Of a DNA stretch of 64,000 nucleotides, positions 23,110-35,840 are shown one piece after another. The stretch is from NCBI GenBank assembly GCA_037447605.1, contig CM074811.1, forward strand, positions 744,213 through 808,212, given 5' to 3'. The first letter of the stretch is position 1. Each line of letters opens with the position of its first letter. A program made the translations under genes and the position numbers. The notes under the pieces are model-generated. The model searched no databases and was not told the origin of the DNA. It was given only the letters and a program-made list of their open reading frames with translations. Source of the stretch: Zygnema circumcarinatum. Taxonomy: Eukaryota; Streptophyta; Zygnematophyceae; Zygnematales; Zygnemataceae.

Positions 23110-23232
23110 AGTTTTTTGCTCCTAGTTTTTTTATTTTGTGCTTAGGTCCTTTGCGACCAGTTTCTTGTGGTTCCCCATGCTGACTTCGTCCATGTTCATT
23201 TGATGGCCTCGCCATCATGAGATCAATGCATA
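23110..23232 (+). repeat. Dispersed repeat family, best local copy
   Basis: One of six recognisable copies in the window: 4031-4115 (minus), 6221-6315 (minus), 13921-14034 (plus), 22388-22446 (minus), 23110-23232 (plus) and 30410-30520 (plus). Shared landmarks in order are a T-run, TTGCTCCTA, GGTCCTTTGCG, CCAGTT, GTGGTTC, CCATG, TTCGTCCATGT, CATTTGATGGC, and the run around GCCATCATGAGATCAATGC. Read on the opposite strand several copies keep an open frame with the core MENHEEL.AKDL. The family is unknown to me. Confidence 0.75.
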
Positions 23233-23420
23233 TCCCCTTTTCTTTTGTTGCACAATGTTGGAAGTCAATAGTGAGAAGGAAAAAACAAGGGGGTATGACT
23301 GTACGAGTATCCAAAATAAGGGGGTGAAATATCCAGAACAGGGGGTGGGATAACCAAAATGGGCAGGTAAAATTTTCAAAAAGGGTGGGGGTGGAATAAC
23401 CAAATGGGGCGGTGCAGTAC

Positions 23421-24390
23421 CATTTCCATAAATTCGACATCCGAAACTCGTCCCGTACCGATTCGTACCGTCCCACGCCTTTCTGTATTGTATCGTATCG
23501 TACCGTAACAGTGAGTACCATATCGTATCGTATCGTATCACATTTTACCTTCCCATACGGTACAGAGTGCGGAAAACTTGGGCCTGTACGGAGCCGCCCG
23601 CGGGCCGTCCAAGCGCCGCTGTAAGGACCGGATCCGCACCGTCCGACAGGTGCCCGCCCGCCTGCCGCCCGCCGTCCAAGAGCGGTCCGTACGAAATCAC
23701 ACGGCTCCGGGTACAGTACAGTACAAACCTCCAAGCAGGCACAGTACAGTACGGTCTTTTGTCGGCGCGCCGCCTCGCGGCCAGGATACGTACTCGTTTG
23801 TCGTATCAAACAAGAGAACGATCCGGCGGTTGCGCCTGGCCACTTGCGGGCGGGGCCGCAATGATGCCGGCGGGGGGGAAAGCGTACGGCGGTCACAAAA
23901 CGGGGGGACTGCCGTACGATGGGATACGCCAGCAGGTGCGTAGTGATGTCAGCCCTAGCAAGCTTTCGTCAGGAGTTTTTGAGTTCCAACTATGTGAACG
24001 GGATAGATGACGTCATCAACAAACCCGGAGGCAAAAAACTGGTTTCTGGTTTTTGGTCTCGCGTTGGATACGGTAGTGAAATGGGAAAATTGTCAGATCT
24101 ACGACAGCTACCGTTCGGATGCTGGATTTTTTCAGCGGCATCCGAGCGGGTAAAATAAAACTGGCCGGGCAAAAGGGGGTCAAACTCGGGTAGGCCAACT
24201 TTTGACCCGGCATGCATATGTGTAGTTTTACAGCAGTTCTACAAAAAATAACCAGTTAAGTTAAGAGAATAAACTGGAAACTATAATGGGTCCCAAACGC
24301 ACATGGAAATTCCTCTTCAACTTGGTTCCCCGTTAAACACGGTCAAAGTTTTACTGCGGAAAATTCGCCGTTCGTTCTTTGCAAGGCCAA
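23421..24390. other. TACGATACGG-repeat-rich intergenic DNA
   Basis: Bases 23440-23560 are full of GTATCG/TACGGT words, many overlapping as near-palindromes; CGTACG-type words continue to about 23930. GC-rich overlapping frames on both strands (23108-23896 minus, 23567-24010 plus) have no recognisable domains and no codon pattern that favours one of them. No gene is called. Confidence 0.5.
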
Positions 24391-24907
24391 CACGTGTTAA
24401 TGAGACAAAAGTATGACGTATGCGTGACGCCTCTGTACGCTTTCCCAAAGACCCCGGAAAGAAATTCTTCCACGGATTCCCCGCCAGCTCCCGTCCGTAC
24501 AACGACTTGTGCGCGGGCCTGCCCGACGCTTGTGTCCAAGACTCGGGCAGAAGCTGGTTTTCCGGGCAGGATATCCACCAATCAGCGCGACCTCGGGCAG
24601 TCTTTGGCTTGCGCGGCCTTTCTTGCACGTACCATAAATCCATAATGTAACATCCATGGATTTTTTTCGGGCAGACGAAAATATTCCCTGCCCGAAATTG
24701 ACCTCCCCCTTTTAACGGCCGCCACGCGGCCTTCAAAAAATTTCTTAAAATGTGCGGCTGTCACGTGCCACCACGAGGGTGGTCCACGTGGCTACCCCTC
24801 TTTCGTTGAAATCCTGCCGCCGTGGCATGAAAACTGTTTCCCTCCGCACGTGTCACACCGTGCTCGCACGTGCGGTCCAACCGAATACGGACCTCCGTCC
24901 ACACGTG
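24391..24907. promoter_or_regulatory. G-box-rich stretch upstream of the ARM-repeat gene
   Basis: CACGTG occurs at 24391-24396, 24762-24767, 24785-24790, 24847-24852, 24867-24872 and 24902-24907, with one more at 25472-25477 and several near-matches. Five fall within 146 bp. The nearest downstream start is the ARM-repeat gene at 25867, about 1 kb away, so the regulatory target is inferred only. GTACGG words are interspersed. Confidence 0.4.
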
Positions 24908-25866
24908 CGACGACTGTTTTGTACCGCCCCCGTTCTGCCATCATGTCCCCTCGCATGTGCGAGGGATTCCCCGGAAGCGTTGCAGAAAACGACAGAAAAT
25001 TGGTCAAATTTGTCGATCCCCTCGATTCTGCTTTTGTCCATACGGGTAGATTTCCGTACCATGGTCCCTACGTGGCGCAATCGAAACTCGCCACGCGGTA
25101 AAGCTCCTTCCCTGGCCGTACTGTTTGTACGGCTTTGTTCGGCAGGTACGACAACGACTCCCGCCAGGTGGCACGTCGCCCATCGCCGCCAGCACTACCC
25201 GCCAACGGCCGTAAATGTACCATTCGTCCTGTCCTATTTCTCAGCCAATTTTTTCCGTACACGTTGTCCGTATGTCACAGATCCTCCCGCCTGCCGTACA
25301 CTTCCCCCCTGTTCCCGTCCAACCCTGGCCGCCCGCCCCCCCTCCTTCCGTACACTTACCGATTACTTTCCAACCCCCTCCAAAACCCTCCAGCGCCGGC
25401 CAAATCCTTAGCCGGCAACTTTTCACCGGCAATTTTCCTCCGTCTATCACCCGGATCTCCGGCCTGCTCGCCACGTGCCTCCTCCGACGGCCCAAATTCC
25501 TCCCTCTGCCATCGCGCCGGCTGGTCTGCGCGAATCGAGGGTCCCCTCCCTCCGCCCCCGCCCCCGCCCCTGCCGGCCGGCTAGAGGCCGCCAGCTGGCG
25601 CCAGCCTGCCTCCCCCCGCTCGCCCTCCGATGGGGGTCCCTCCTCGTGCGATCTCCGCGCGACAGCTGGCGCCGATGGCTGCCTGCGGGAAGGAGGCGGG
25701 CGGGGAGGGGGCTGGGGACGGGACGGGGCTTTAGGAGGGAGGGAGAGAGGTGGGAGAGGAGGGAGAGAGGAGGGAGAGAGGAGCGGGAGGGAGGGAGGGT
25801 GCAGGCAGAGGGGGGAAGGATTGAGAGGTACGACAAAGTTAGGGTTAGGGTTGGGGTTGGAGGTGC
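24908..25866. other. GC-rich upstream region of the ARM-repeat gene
   Basis: Contains scattered CCGTAC words, a C-rich zone (25280-25640) and then a purine-rich leader (25680-25830) ending in GTTAGGGTTAGGGTT at 25840-25856, just before the ATG. Long GC-driven frames on both strands (25135-26081 plus, 25447-26001 minus) are not supported by motifs. Confidence 0.45.
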
Positions 25867-28795
25867 ATGGCGCCGCCGCGCGCCTTTCTGATAAAGAAGG
25901 CGGCGGGAGGCGAGCCGGACTCGCCGCGGTCCGTGCTGGACGAGGCGGTGTCGCCCTCCTCGGGGTCGGAGGAGGCAGGGGGAGTGGGCGCGGACTCGCA
26001 CGTCTGGAGAGGGAGGGGAGCGAGAGGGGAGGGGCGAGGGGGGAGGTCCAAGTCAGAGGTTTTGGGAAGGATCGACTTTAGGTCAACGACGGCGGCGGTG
26101 TCGCCAGAAAAGGATGGGGAGGGGCGGGATGTGGTGAGTGAGAGGAGTGGACGAAGGGAGAGGTTGGGAGAGGGGCAGAAAAGGAGCAAAAGCAGTGGGA
26201 GGGCGGCCGAGGAGGAGAAGGAGAAGGAGAAGGAGAAGGAGAGAGCGGGAGGGTGGGCGGGACGTCTGTGGGGCAGGTGGCGCAAGGAGCCTCCTCCCCC
26301 TCTTGCCGCTGCTCCCAAGGTCCCAGCGACGGCGGAAAAAGGTGTTCCTTCTGCCAAGCACCTCCGCCAGTTCGGTTTCTCATGGGGGCTCGGATGCGGA
26401 GCTGAGGCGGATTTTCTGAACGGCGAGCATTTAGACAGTCCTGAGCAACGGAATGCAGAACTGCAGAAAAATCGCTTTCATTCAGGGGAGAAGCCGGCGC
26501 TCAGACGCTCATACACCTCATTTGGTCTCTTGGGAGAGCGTGGGAAGGGCACTCCCGCAGTGAGAGGGCCGCTCAGCTCCGTTTCTGGGCCTCTCGTATT
26601 GCCCACTGGAAAGGGAACTGCTAATGGGGTACAAATGGGGATAGGTGGGCCCTCCAGCAAGAATGTGGTTTCGCCCGCGGGTGAGGAGAGGAGTGTGGGA
26701 GGGGGCGAGAATGCAGAGAAGTTTTCGTACTTTGTGGAGCCATCTTCGGCCGATTATGGGGAGCTTGTGCGGTGCTTGAAGGGGGGAGGCAAAGAGAAGG
26801 AGAGAGAGAAGAAGAGGGAGGCGGCGCGGGTCGTGAGAGTGCTCGCCCGCACCTCCCCAGAGGCGAGAGTAAAGTTTGCAGACGCGGGAGCTATCCCGCC
26901 CCTTCTCGCGCTTATGGAGGGAGAGGACATGGAGGGAGTGGAGAATGCTGCTCTTGCGCTCTGCAATTTGGCCATCGGAAATGCGAGGTATGTAGAATTC
27001 CCTTTTCTTTTTTTAGACATTTGTTTAAAAGCCCTGGGAATGTCCTTGGATGTCGTTTTGTGGCTCCACCCTCCCCCCTTCGATCCTTTTTTTCTTGGGA
27101 TGTTTCTTTGCTCTGATCTCCGTTGCAGTCTTCCTCTCTTTTATGCTCAGTTTTGGTTGTTTTCACTTGCTGCTTCTCTGCATTGTTGCCGTCCTTTTGG
27201 CTTCTTTATTCGATGGATTGTTTGGTGGACCTTTTGGGATTTCTTTCTGTACAGATACTGTGTATCTTTGTGGATCTGCAAATGGCGGGGACATTGCAGA
27301 TCCTCTGTGAATGGTTTAGGTTGTATTGTTGAATTCAAATCGATCTTGGTTCTATTCTTTCAGCCACTTTGTCTTAGCTTGCATCGTTCTCCGATCTTTA
27401 TGTAGATCAGTCTTTTTCCTTCCTGTTTTGATCTTCTTCCTTCGTATAGTCTCTTCCTCCCGCCGCTTCCCTGCATCACTCTCATCCTTGTGGTCCCTCC
27501 CACTGCTCCTCCCTCCCATCCTTCCCTCACTTCTCCCTCTTCTCTCTTCTTTATCCCTGAAATCATATCCTTTTCTGTCCTTCTCAAACACCCTTCTCCC
27601 CCCCTGACCTCTCCCACCCCACTCTCTCCCACTCTCTCCCACCTCCTCCCCTCCTTTCTCCCCTATCCTCCCCTCACCTGGTCATCTTGCCCCCCTTCCC
27701 CCTTATTTCTTCTCCTCCTCACTCTCTTCCTCCACCCCTCTGGATGGAATGCTGCCGAAACGCGCCTTCTTGGCCTCTCATTCCGTTCCCACTCTTCCCT
27801 TCTCTCCCTCCATGTCTCCTCCCTCTCTCTCACACCCTTTCCCTCTCCCTCCCTCTCTCTTCACACCCTCCCCCTCCTCCCTCTCCATCTCCCTCTCACA
27901 CCTTTTCTCTCCCTGCAGAAACAAGGAAACGATGGTAAAGGGCGGCGCCATTCAACGCCTTGTGGAGCTATTGCGCTGCCCCGTCCTCCCCGCGAGAGAG
28001 GCTGCCGTAGCGGTCCTCCTCACTCTCGCAGCGGGAGAAGAACACAAAGCAGTGATAGGAGAGGCGGGAGGCATCCCTCTCATCGTCAATCTCCTCTCGT
28101 TCGGAACTGCCCAGGGGCGTTGTGATGCTGCACACGCCCTCTATAACTTGGTGGGCTGTGAATGTAACCGCTCAAAAGTACTTAGCGCGAAACCCATTCC
28201 GGGGCTTTTGGGTGTTCTAGAAGCTTCTCCAGAGATTCAAGCTGCGGAGAAGGCAGTAGCAGTGATTTACACTCTCACAGCGGTAGAGGAAGGGAGAGTG
28301 GCACTGGTGGAGGCTCCCACAGCTGTTCGTGGGTTGAGAGCTGAGATTGAGAGGGGTTCAGAGAGAGGGAGAGAGGTTGCGGTTTCGGCTCTTTTAGCTG
28401 CTTGTGCTCAGTCAAGGAAATTCTGCCACTTAGCAGTAGAGCTGATCCCTGTTCTCATGCAGCTCACTGCTGTAGAAAGTTCTACTCGCCTCCGTGTTAA
28501 GGTGAAGCAGCTTCTCAAATATTTGGAGAAGCCGGGGTCCGCTCCCATAGTGATGGTTTCTGCTCCAAGAAAGCTGGAAATTCCGCAACGTGCCGCCTCC
28601 TCCTCTCTATCTCTCTCTCCTGCAGGCTCGGCCAGTCCTCAAAGCCCCTCCTCTCCCGGCCTGTTGAGAAGGGGCCACGAAGAGTTCATGAGTGAGAGTG
28701 TAGTAGTGAGAGAGATGGCCAATGAGAGTATGAGAGGGGCTATGAAGCAGATCAAGCTGAGGGCGAAGCTTGGGGTGGAGGGGCGCTGTACTTGA
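25867..28795 (+). CDS. Armadillo-repeat protein with a disordered N-terminus
   Basis: Two plus-strand exons (25867-26987, 27919-28795) give 665 residues. Residues 1 to about 275 are low-complexity, basic and Ser/Gly/Glu-rich, with a run of alternating Glu-Lys. From about residue 290 come tandem ARM repeats: AARVVRVLARTSPEARVKFA, then GAIPPLLALM and VENAALALCNLAIGN at the end of exon 1; exon 2 opens with GGAIQRLVELL and continues with AAVAVLLTLAAGEEHKAVIG, GGIPLIVNLL, CDAAHALYNLV and EKAVAVIYTLTAVEEGR. This is the order seen in plant U-box E3 ligases of the PUB40/45 group, but I see no U-box, so I call it an ARM scaffold of unknown partner. The C-terminus is Ser/Pro-rich followed by a basic KQIKLRAKLGVEGR tail. 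Start at the first ATG of the long frame; an earlier non-coding leader is purine-rich. Confidence 0.8.
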
Positions 28796-30240
28796 TATTG
28801 TGGGCCGGATTGGCCCTTCTTGTAATTGTAGACGGATGTGGATGGGAGGGAGGAAGGACGGGAGAAGGGGAGAGGAGAGAGGGGTATGTGGGAATTGTGT
28901 TTGGGAAGAAGAATTGAACGACAGAAACATCACTGCAGGACTACTTCATGTGGTGTTGAAGGCCAAGGGTTTGGGATAGGGAGAGATGAGGGAGGAGAAA
29001 GAGCAAAGCACACTCCTGGTGGTTTTGTTTGGAGCGAGAGGGGAGAGAGAGGTGAGACGAGTAACCTTCAGTGGGAGGAGGAGGAGGCAATAGGGACAGT
29101 GTATATTGGACGAGGTTTGTTACTGCAGAGCGGCGAACGGACTTGAGACATGGGTCTCTCATTGGGCCTATTTACACCAGAAGCCATTCTGGTTTGTATT
29201 TGTATACTGTTACTTTCGAATTGAATGGAACGGGATGGATACACAGTCTATGTGACCTTGCCTAGACAGGAGGGAGGGGTAAACAGGTCTAGAAGTAGGT
29301 TATAGTGAGCTCAAAATTTAGTTGACTTGAGAGTTTTTTTGTCTTTTGTTATGTGTGTGCATAGAACAGATGTTCAGAAATCTAGCATTCGCGTCTCTCA
29401 CAGAGTGGCGCGGCAATAAGTCGCCCGGCAAAATCTGTGAGATAGAAGCAGCGGTCAAACGGTGCAGCCGTCATTGAACGGATGTGGGAGCATAGAGAAC
29501 TTCTTGAGTTGGTCAGAAATGCGGTCTGTCTGTCTGCCTGTCTCAAGACGGTCTTTAGGGAGGGGCAGCGCAGCCGCTTGTATTGTCTCCATTCTCAAAA
29601 TTTAACTCTTTCAGATCGGCTGCCTCGCCCATGGCTAGTCAGTGGTCAGGTAGCTCTCTCTCTCTCTCCCTCTCTCATCCCTCTTCCCACTCCTTTTCCA
29701 TCTTCACCTTCCCTCTACAGCCCCTTCCTCCCCCTTCTCCCCCCTCTGCCCCCCTCTCCTTCCCGCTCCCCTTCCCTTGCCACTCTCCCTCCCCACTCCT
29801 CACCCCCCACCCCCTCTCTCTTCTCTCCCTGTTCCCCCCTCTCCCTCTCCCGCCCTCTCCTTCTCCCCTTCCCCCCGTCCCTCGCTTCTCTCCCTGTTCC
29901 CCCCTCGGCCTCTCCCCCGCTCTCCTCCTCGCCCCTCCCCTCTGTCTTTCCTCCGTTTCTCCTCTCTGCTGGAAGGCGTGATCTGTATTTCAGGGCACAA
30001 CAAACAGGACACGAAGTTGAGCTAAGTTCTTGCAAGTGCCTGATGCTCGGAGGCCGAATCCTGACTACACGTGTCATGGCGTAGAAGCCCGACTTCCAAT
30101 ACGATGGCCAGGATCTGCTGCAAACTAAAAGTAGCAAACTCTAGAACAAACAAGTCAACATCGATTTTTGAGCCATGAATTCCAAGCTGACAACATTCTT
30201 GAATGGTTTATCGAATGTTGAACAACTTCATTGCGCATTG
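28796..30240. other. Downstream region of the ARM gene, CT-rich, no gene recognised
   Basis: 28796-29480 is likely 3' UTR and flank of the ARM-repeat gene. 29650-29960 is a long C/T-rich tract with Pro/Ser/Leu-rich frames on one strand and Arg/Glu/Gly-rich frames on the other, both repeat artefacts. Donor- and acceptor-like sites flank the tract (GTAGCTC near 29650, TTTCAG near 29992), so a non-coding transcript is possible, but no coding exons are visible. Confidence 0.4.
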
Positions 30241-31263
30241 TGACATTGGTCCTAGCCATGATATCCACCAGAACAACAACATAACATGCAATAGCATCCC
30301 ATCATCATCATCACCTCATCGTCAATTTCTTCCAATAACATGAGATGCGATGAAGTCAAGCATTCGGGCCGCATTCTGGACCTCCCGCTCATTAAGTTTG
30401 CAGTTTCGATGTTCTTTCTTAGGTCCTTTGCGGCCAGTTCTTCGTGGTTCTCCATGCGACTTTGTCCATGTACATTTGATGGCATCATCATGGCCATCTC
30501 TAGGCCAATGCCACATCACCTTCTTTCGATGACATCGAACAAAAGTGGTTCGCATGGTCGCAAGGTGCAACAACAAAATCTTCACACCTGCGGGAGAGGG
30601 CTCCCATTGGCCACTGCGGATTCGCGTTCTGCTTCAGCCAGCAACGAACTCTTCTCGCGTTTGGAGGTCGTCCGTTCAGACCATCTGAGCGGCCTTAAAT
30701 GGCACCGACATCCCCCGGGGGCCGTCCGTACGCCCGTGCGAAAGTCCATAAAATTCTTTACAAAAATAAATAAATTTCCCCTGACGAGTTTATTGCCATT
30801 TGGAAAGCATTCAAACATTTATTTCTGCCCAATTAATGTTTTTTAACCCAATGGGAGAGCCGTATGGACCCTAAAAAAGTTTTCACCAGAACCGAGACGA
30901 AGCACGATTCGTCGAAACATTTTTTTTGTGCCCTACTTTGTTTTTTATGTGCCCTTTGTCTGCTCGTGTGCTCATTATCGACCGTCCGATATTGACCGCT
31001 TAGATTGGGCGTCCCTGGACCGTCAGATCCCTGCCCTGCCCTGCCCTGCCCTTCCGGGGGGCGGACCGCCTGGTTGGTTGGTTGGTGCCGGCCAGGACCC
31101 TCCCTGAAAGAGCAGGTCCTCTGCTTCCTGCTACTGCTTGCGGAGGAGAGGAAGGAGAGAGAGAGAGGGAGAGAGGAGAGGGAGAGAGGAAATTTGTAGG
31201 TGGAGAGGAAGGAAGAAGGGGGAGAGGAAACTGTGTGTGAGGTCGATTTGAAGAGCAGGCAGC
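30241..31263. other. Upstream region of the 14-3-3 gene with a dispersed-repeat copy
   Basis: Bases 30410-30520 (plus) are a well-preserved member of the dispersed repeat family. Further on are short tandem runs CCCTG (31033-31053) and GGTT (31072-31086), then a GA-rich leader (31140-31255) directly before the 14-3-3 ATG. No TATA box is evident. Confidence 0.5.
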
Positions 31264-32710
<1,447 letters not shown>

Positions 32711-33900
32711 TTGAATGCCCACTTCCTTCCAGTTTTATTCTCCGTCTATGAGGGTATTCGACTCCTCTGCTTCCCGTTGTCCTTCTATTGAGCACAGGTT
32801 ACTTAAAATAGAGCAACTGCTGTGTCTTACCTCAAAAAGGTTAATGTTGTGCCTCAGTGAGTCTAATCCACCTATTGTGTGGGAGATGGAGCACCTCCCC
32901 TCATGGATGTTTCAGAGCTGGCCCCTTTGGAATGGTCGGATATGTAAATGATGGTGACTTACTTGGCTATTCCACCTCGCTGTCGTTCCCGGGCGTAATT
33001 GACGTCACTTCTATCTCTCATTGAAAATAGATGAAGCGTGGTTATGGTTGTGGTTGATCAGTTTCACCGTGTCTTGCTGATGATCTCAAAGGCTGTCTGT
33101 AGAAGATAATATTGTTCTGTACCGTAGAGGCATGAGATCAAGCTCAAAGCAAACGCATATGGTCCTTCCCTTTCTGTCTGCAGTTTGCTTGCAGAGTCGG
33201 CCACCACTAGCGACAGCTTCTCGCTATCGTTGAAGGAGGCAGTTCAAGTTTTCACTTTTGTTTACTTCAAAATCAGGTCCTTCTGTAGGTCTTAAGGGTT
33301 TCTTCTTTCTCATGGGGCTTTTGCTGAATTTGTAGCCGTCAGCTTGTTTGTGAATGGACACCGGCCTGGATGTGCCTCTTGAACAGAAACAAGAGTATTT
33401 ATTCCACATCTTCGTCTCTGTCGAATGCGACAATGACATTGAAATGGATGCTGTCTGAAAGGGCAGCACCCAACCATCCGTTAACAATCTTAAAACCATT
33501 GATTGGGCGGCTCAACCAACCTCGGTCAATCTCTTCTGTGATAGGTAGGTCAACCCAACCAACTTCTGCCAATGTTTGCAACCAATGGCCGGCCTACCCT
33601 AAGCGATCAATGATGTGTCTCTGTTTGAGGCCGACGGTTGAAGGGCTGACCAGTGTAGGGTTGAGTGACACTAGTTCTCGAGGTGCAATGCCTTTGCTAG
33701 TGGTTGCACAGAGGGTATAGCTCTCATACTATGGACGCTTTCTCCATACGAGGGTCTCTAACTAACAAAGTTTCACACTTCTGGATGTTGAAATTAGAAC
33801 TAGTTTTACTGCGCACTTAGTAACAGCGAAATAAGTACTGTTCCTTCAAAACAAATTCTCGAAATTCAGATCTGGGAGCCTCCCACTCTGCCTGTCTCGC
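32711..33900. other. 3' flank of 14-3-3 and repeat-bearing intergenic DNA
   Basis: Begins with the 14-3-3 3' UTR. From 33470 to 33590 are CCAATGG/AACCAAC words related to the array at 9964-10620. No gene recognised. Confidence 0.45.
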
Positions 33901-33935
33901 TCCCCTCCCTCCCTCCCTCCCTCCCTCCCCCCCCT
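33901..33935. repeat. CTCC microsatellite with C-run
   Basis: Tandem CCCT units run into a short C homopolymer, between the convergent 14-3-3 and RBM7-like genes. Confidence 0.85.
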
Positions 33936-34643
33936 TCCTTTCCCCATTTTCCCCTACTAGGTGGTGACTTTAAATTCTGAACATTGTAAAAGAAGAAAGA
34001 GGGGCGCTCCGCGGGGTCTGTTCAGTTGTATTTGGATAAAAAAGAAAAGCCTCATTCCAATATACACAAAAGGGTCGACATCCATTGAAGGAACCTTGAG
34101 AGGCATGGGCCAACTCCAGGTTGCCTTGAACAGGTTTTGTTTGATGTGCCTAGCTCTGATCGGCTCATGAAATACACCGTACCTTCAATGGATATCCACC
34201 CAAACTCCAGAAGTGGAGGGTTGCCGAACAAAGGAATTCCCGCTTACTCTTCTATTGTCTAGAAAATTTCCATCACAAGGCAAAAGAAACATGCATTTGA
34301 TTACCGATCAAAGGAGAAAACGGTGTGCAGTTACTTGATACCAGAAACTGGAATTGAAAATCCTCGAGGGGCTTCAGCATGCTGCTGACCTTCCTCGAAG
34401 GTGCCAAAGTACTATAATAGGGTTGGAGGGGACCGAAGCGACATACCAAAACACACACACCATACAAATAGCCCTAATATTAAAAGGACGTTTTGATAGT
34501 TCAAGCTCGGGGTTGAAGGAAGGTAAAACTGCTCTTTTCCTAATCGATTCTTACAACACAACATCAAGTCTATGTAGCGCTTCCATCTAAGCTTTACAAA
34601 GAGAGCGGAGAGAGGGGCGAAAGAGAAAGAGGGAGTTTCTTAC

Positions 34644-35840
34644 CGATTGAAAGGCATTGACGAGTGATTCGGAAAGTAGCTCAGGGAGGGAGCCCAGGGT
34701 ACTTGCATTCTGGATACATGAGGCATTTCGTGCTGAAAAACTAAGGGCTGTTGAAAGGGAATGCCTGCACTGTAGTGAGAACCGTATCCGAAGTACTGCT
34801 GGAGAAGAGCAGGATCTGGAGGAGGGAAACATGCAACACATGAAGGGACAAATTTACAGGCAACATGCGAACGCTCACGCTCACGCTAACACAATTGCAT
34901 TCGCATTGACATGTTTTGTTATGGCAAGGAGATGCTGAGAAGCATTAAACTTACCTCCTTGTGAAGTCGACGATAAGTGACTATGAAGTAAAGGAGAATA
35001 ACCAGGCATTGCCGAGGAAGAGAGAAGTGGTGCAGAACGGCTCTGTGGTAGAGGCGCCATCGATGGAAATCCGAACGAGGTATCGTGAGGTGCATCAAGA
35101 TCTCGACCATTCAGAGCTTTCTCTTTTTCAGCAGAGCCAGCTGAGGTGCGGCCTCCATCAGAGAGCTGTAATGAGAGTGGGGACAAGAGGGACATAGAAC
35201 CATCAATGCAAGAAATCTAGCACCAACATTGAAAGAAAGTTAACATAGTCTAAGTTATCAAATAATGTAGCATTCAATTAGGGAAAAGGCTAAAAGAACT
35301 ATGCAGACATGATACACAGGCAGACATGCAAGACAATACTGCAACTTGGCGATGTAAAAAAACGGCCACTATCACAACAATTTTCTTTGCAAGCTACCAC
35401 AGTGCACTCAAAACGTACCGCAAAGCGAACAGTGCGCCCGAAGAGAGTGACAAGGCCAGAGAAGAGCTTGATAGCATACTGAGCTCCAATCTCTGTTTCA
35501 TATTCGGCAAAACCATAGCCCTTGGACTTCTTACTCTCCTTATCTTTGATGATCTTCACGCCAGCCAAAGGACCTGCTTCTATCATGATGTCATAGAGAA
35601 TGCGCTCCGTCACCCGCTCGTCCAAATTTCCTGTTCAAATTGGACCATAGCTGAGGTATCTGAGCGAAACAATATATAGAGTTTTAATGTAGTTGAAACA
35701 GAAGAAACGAGGGATGAGGCTGACAGCCGCTGCCTGCAGCATATCCGAAAAGACAAAAAATAAATGAAATAACAAGGGGAAAACGAGAATTGGAAGCAAT
35801 AAGACTCACCGCAAAAGACTGACACCGAAGAGCCGGACAT
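34644..35840 (-). CDS. RRM protein of the RBM7 type, 3' exon unresolved
   Basis: Minus-strand exons 35810-35840, 35419-35630, 34955-35165 and 34644-34815 join in phase (626 nt, 208 codons). Residues 5-81 are a single RNA-recognition motif: RNP2-like VFCGNL (8-13) and RNP1-like KGYGFAEY (47-54), with LDERVTERILYDIMIEAGPL and AIKLFSGLVTLFGRTVRFA. The DERV...LYD..I.AGP and LFSGLV patterns are characteristic of the RBM7 family (NEXT complex, nuclear exosome targeting) and its plant homologue, rather than of SR or poly(A)-binding proteins. Residues after 81 are Ser/Pro/Tyr/Gln-rich and probably disordered. Exon 4 ends in phase 2 at a GTAAG donor; candidate final exons at about 34588 or 34382 cannot be chosen between. 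The link to the nuclear exosome rests on family knowledge. Confidence 0.8.

Larger units (their letters stand above)
22638..23420. mobile_element. Inverted-repeat-flanked element remnant
   Basis: The left arm (22638-22763) and right arm (23290-23420) are imperfect reverse complements about 125 bp long. Both, read inwards, run tactgcacc, then ttggttattcca, then tgaaaattttgcctgcccat (acctgcccat in the right arm), then ggttatcccacccc and ttggatatttcacccc. Between them lie a zinc-knuckle fragment (22860-22997) and a dispersed-repeat copy (23110-23232). Long terminal inverted repeats plus a GRP...CxxCxxxxHxxxxC peptide suggest a decayed Mutator-like element, but I found no target-site duplication at the arm ends and no transposase core. 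It may instead be an inverted duplication of a local satellite. Confidence 0.4.

Noticed and set aside
22629-23429. Target-site duplication for the inverted-repeat element
   Set aside because: The bases next to the two arms do not match in direct orientation.
25215-26081. 288-codon plus-strand frame upstream of the ARM gene
   Set aside because: GC-rich, overlapped by an antisense frame, composition follows the repeat-rich leader, and the ARM gene frame explains its 3' part.
29482-30084. 200-codon frame downstream of the ARM gene
   Set aside because: Mostly Pro/Ser/Leu from a CT tract with an equally long Arg/Glu/Gly antisense frame.
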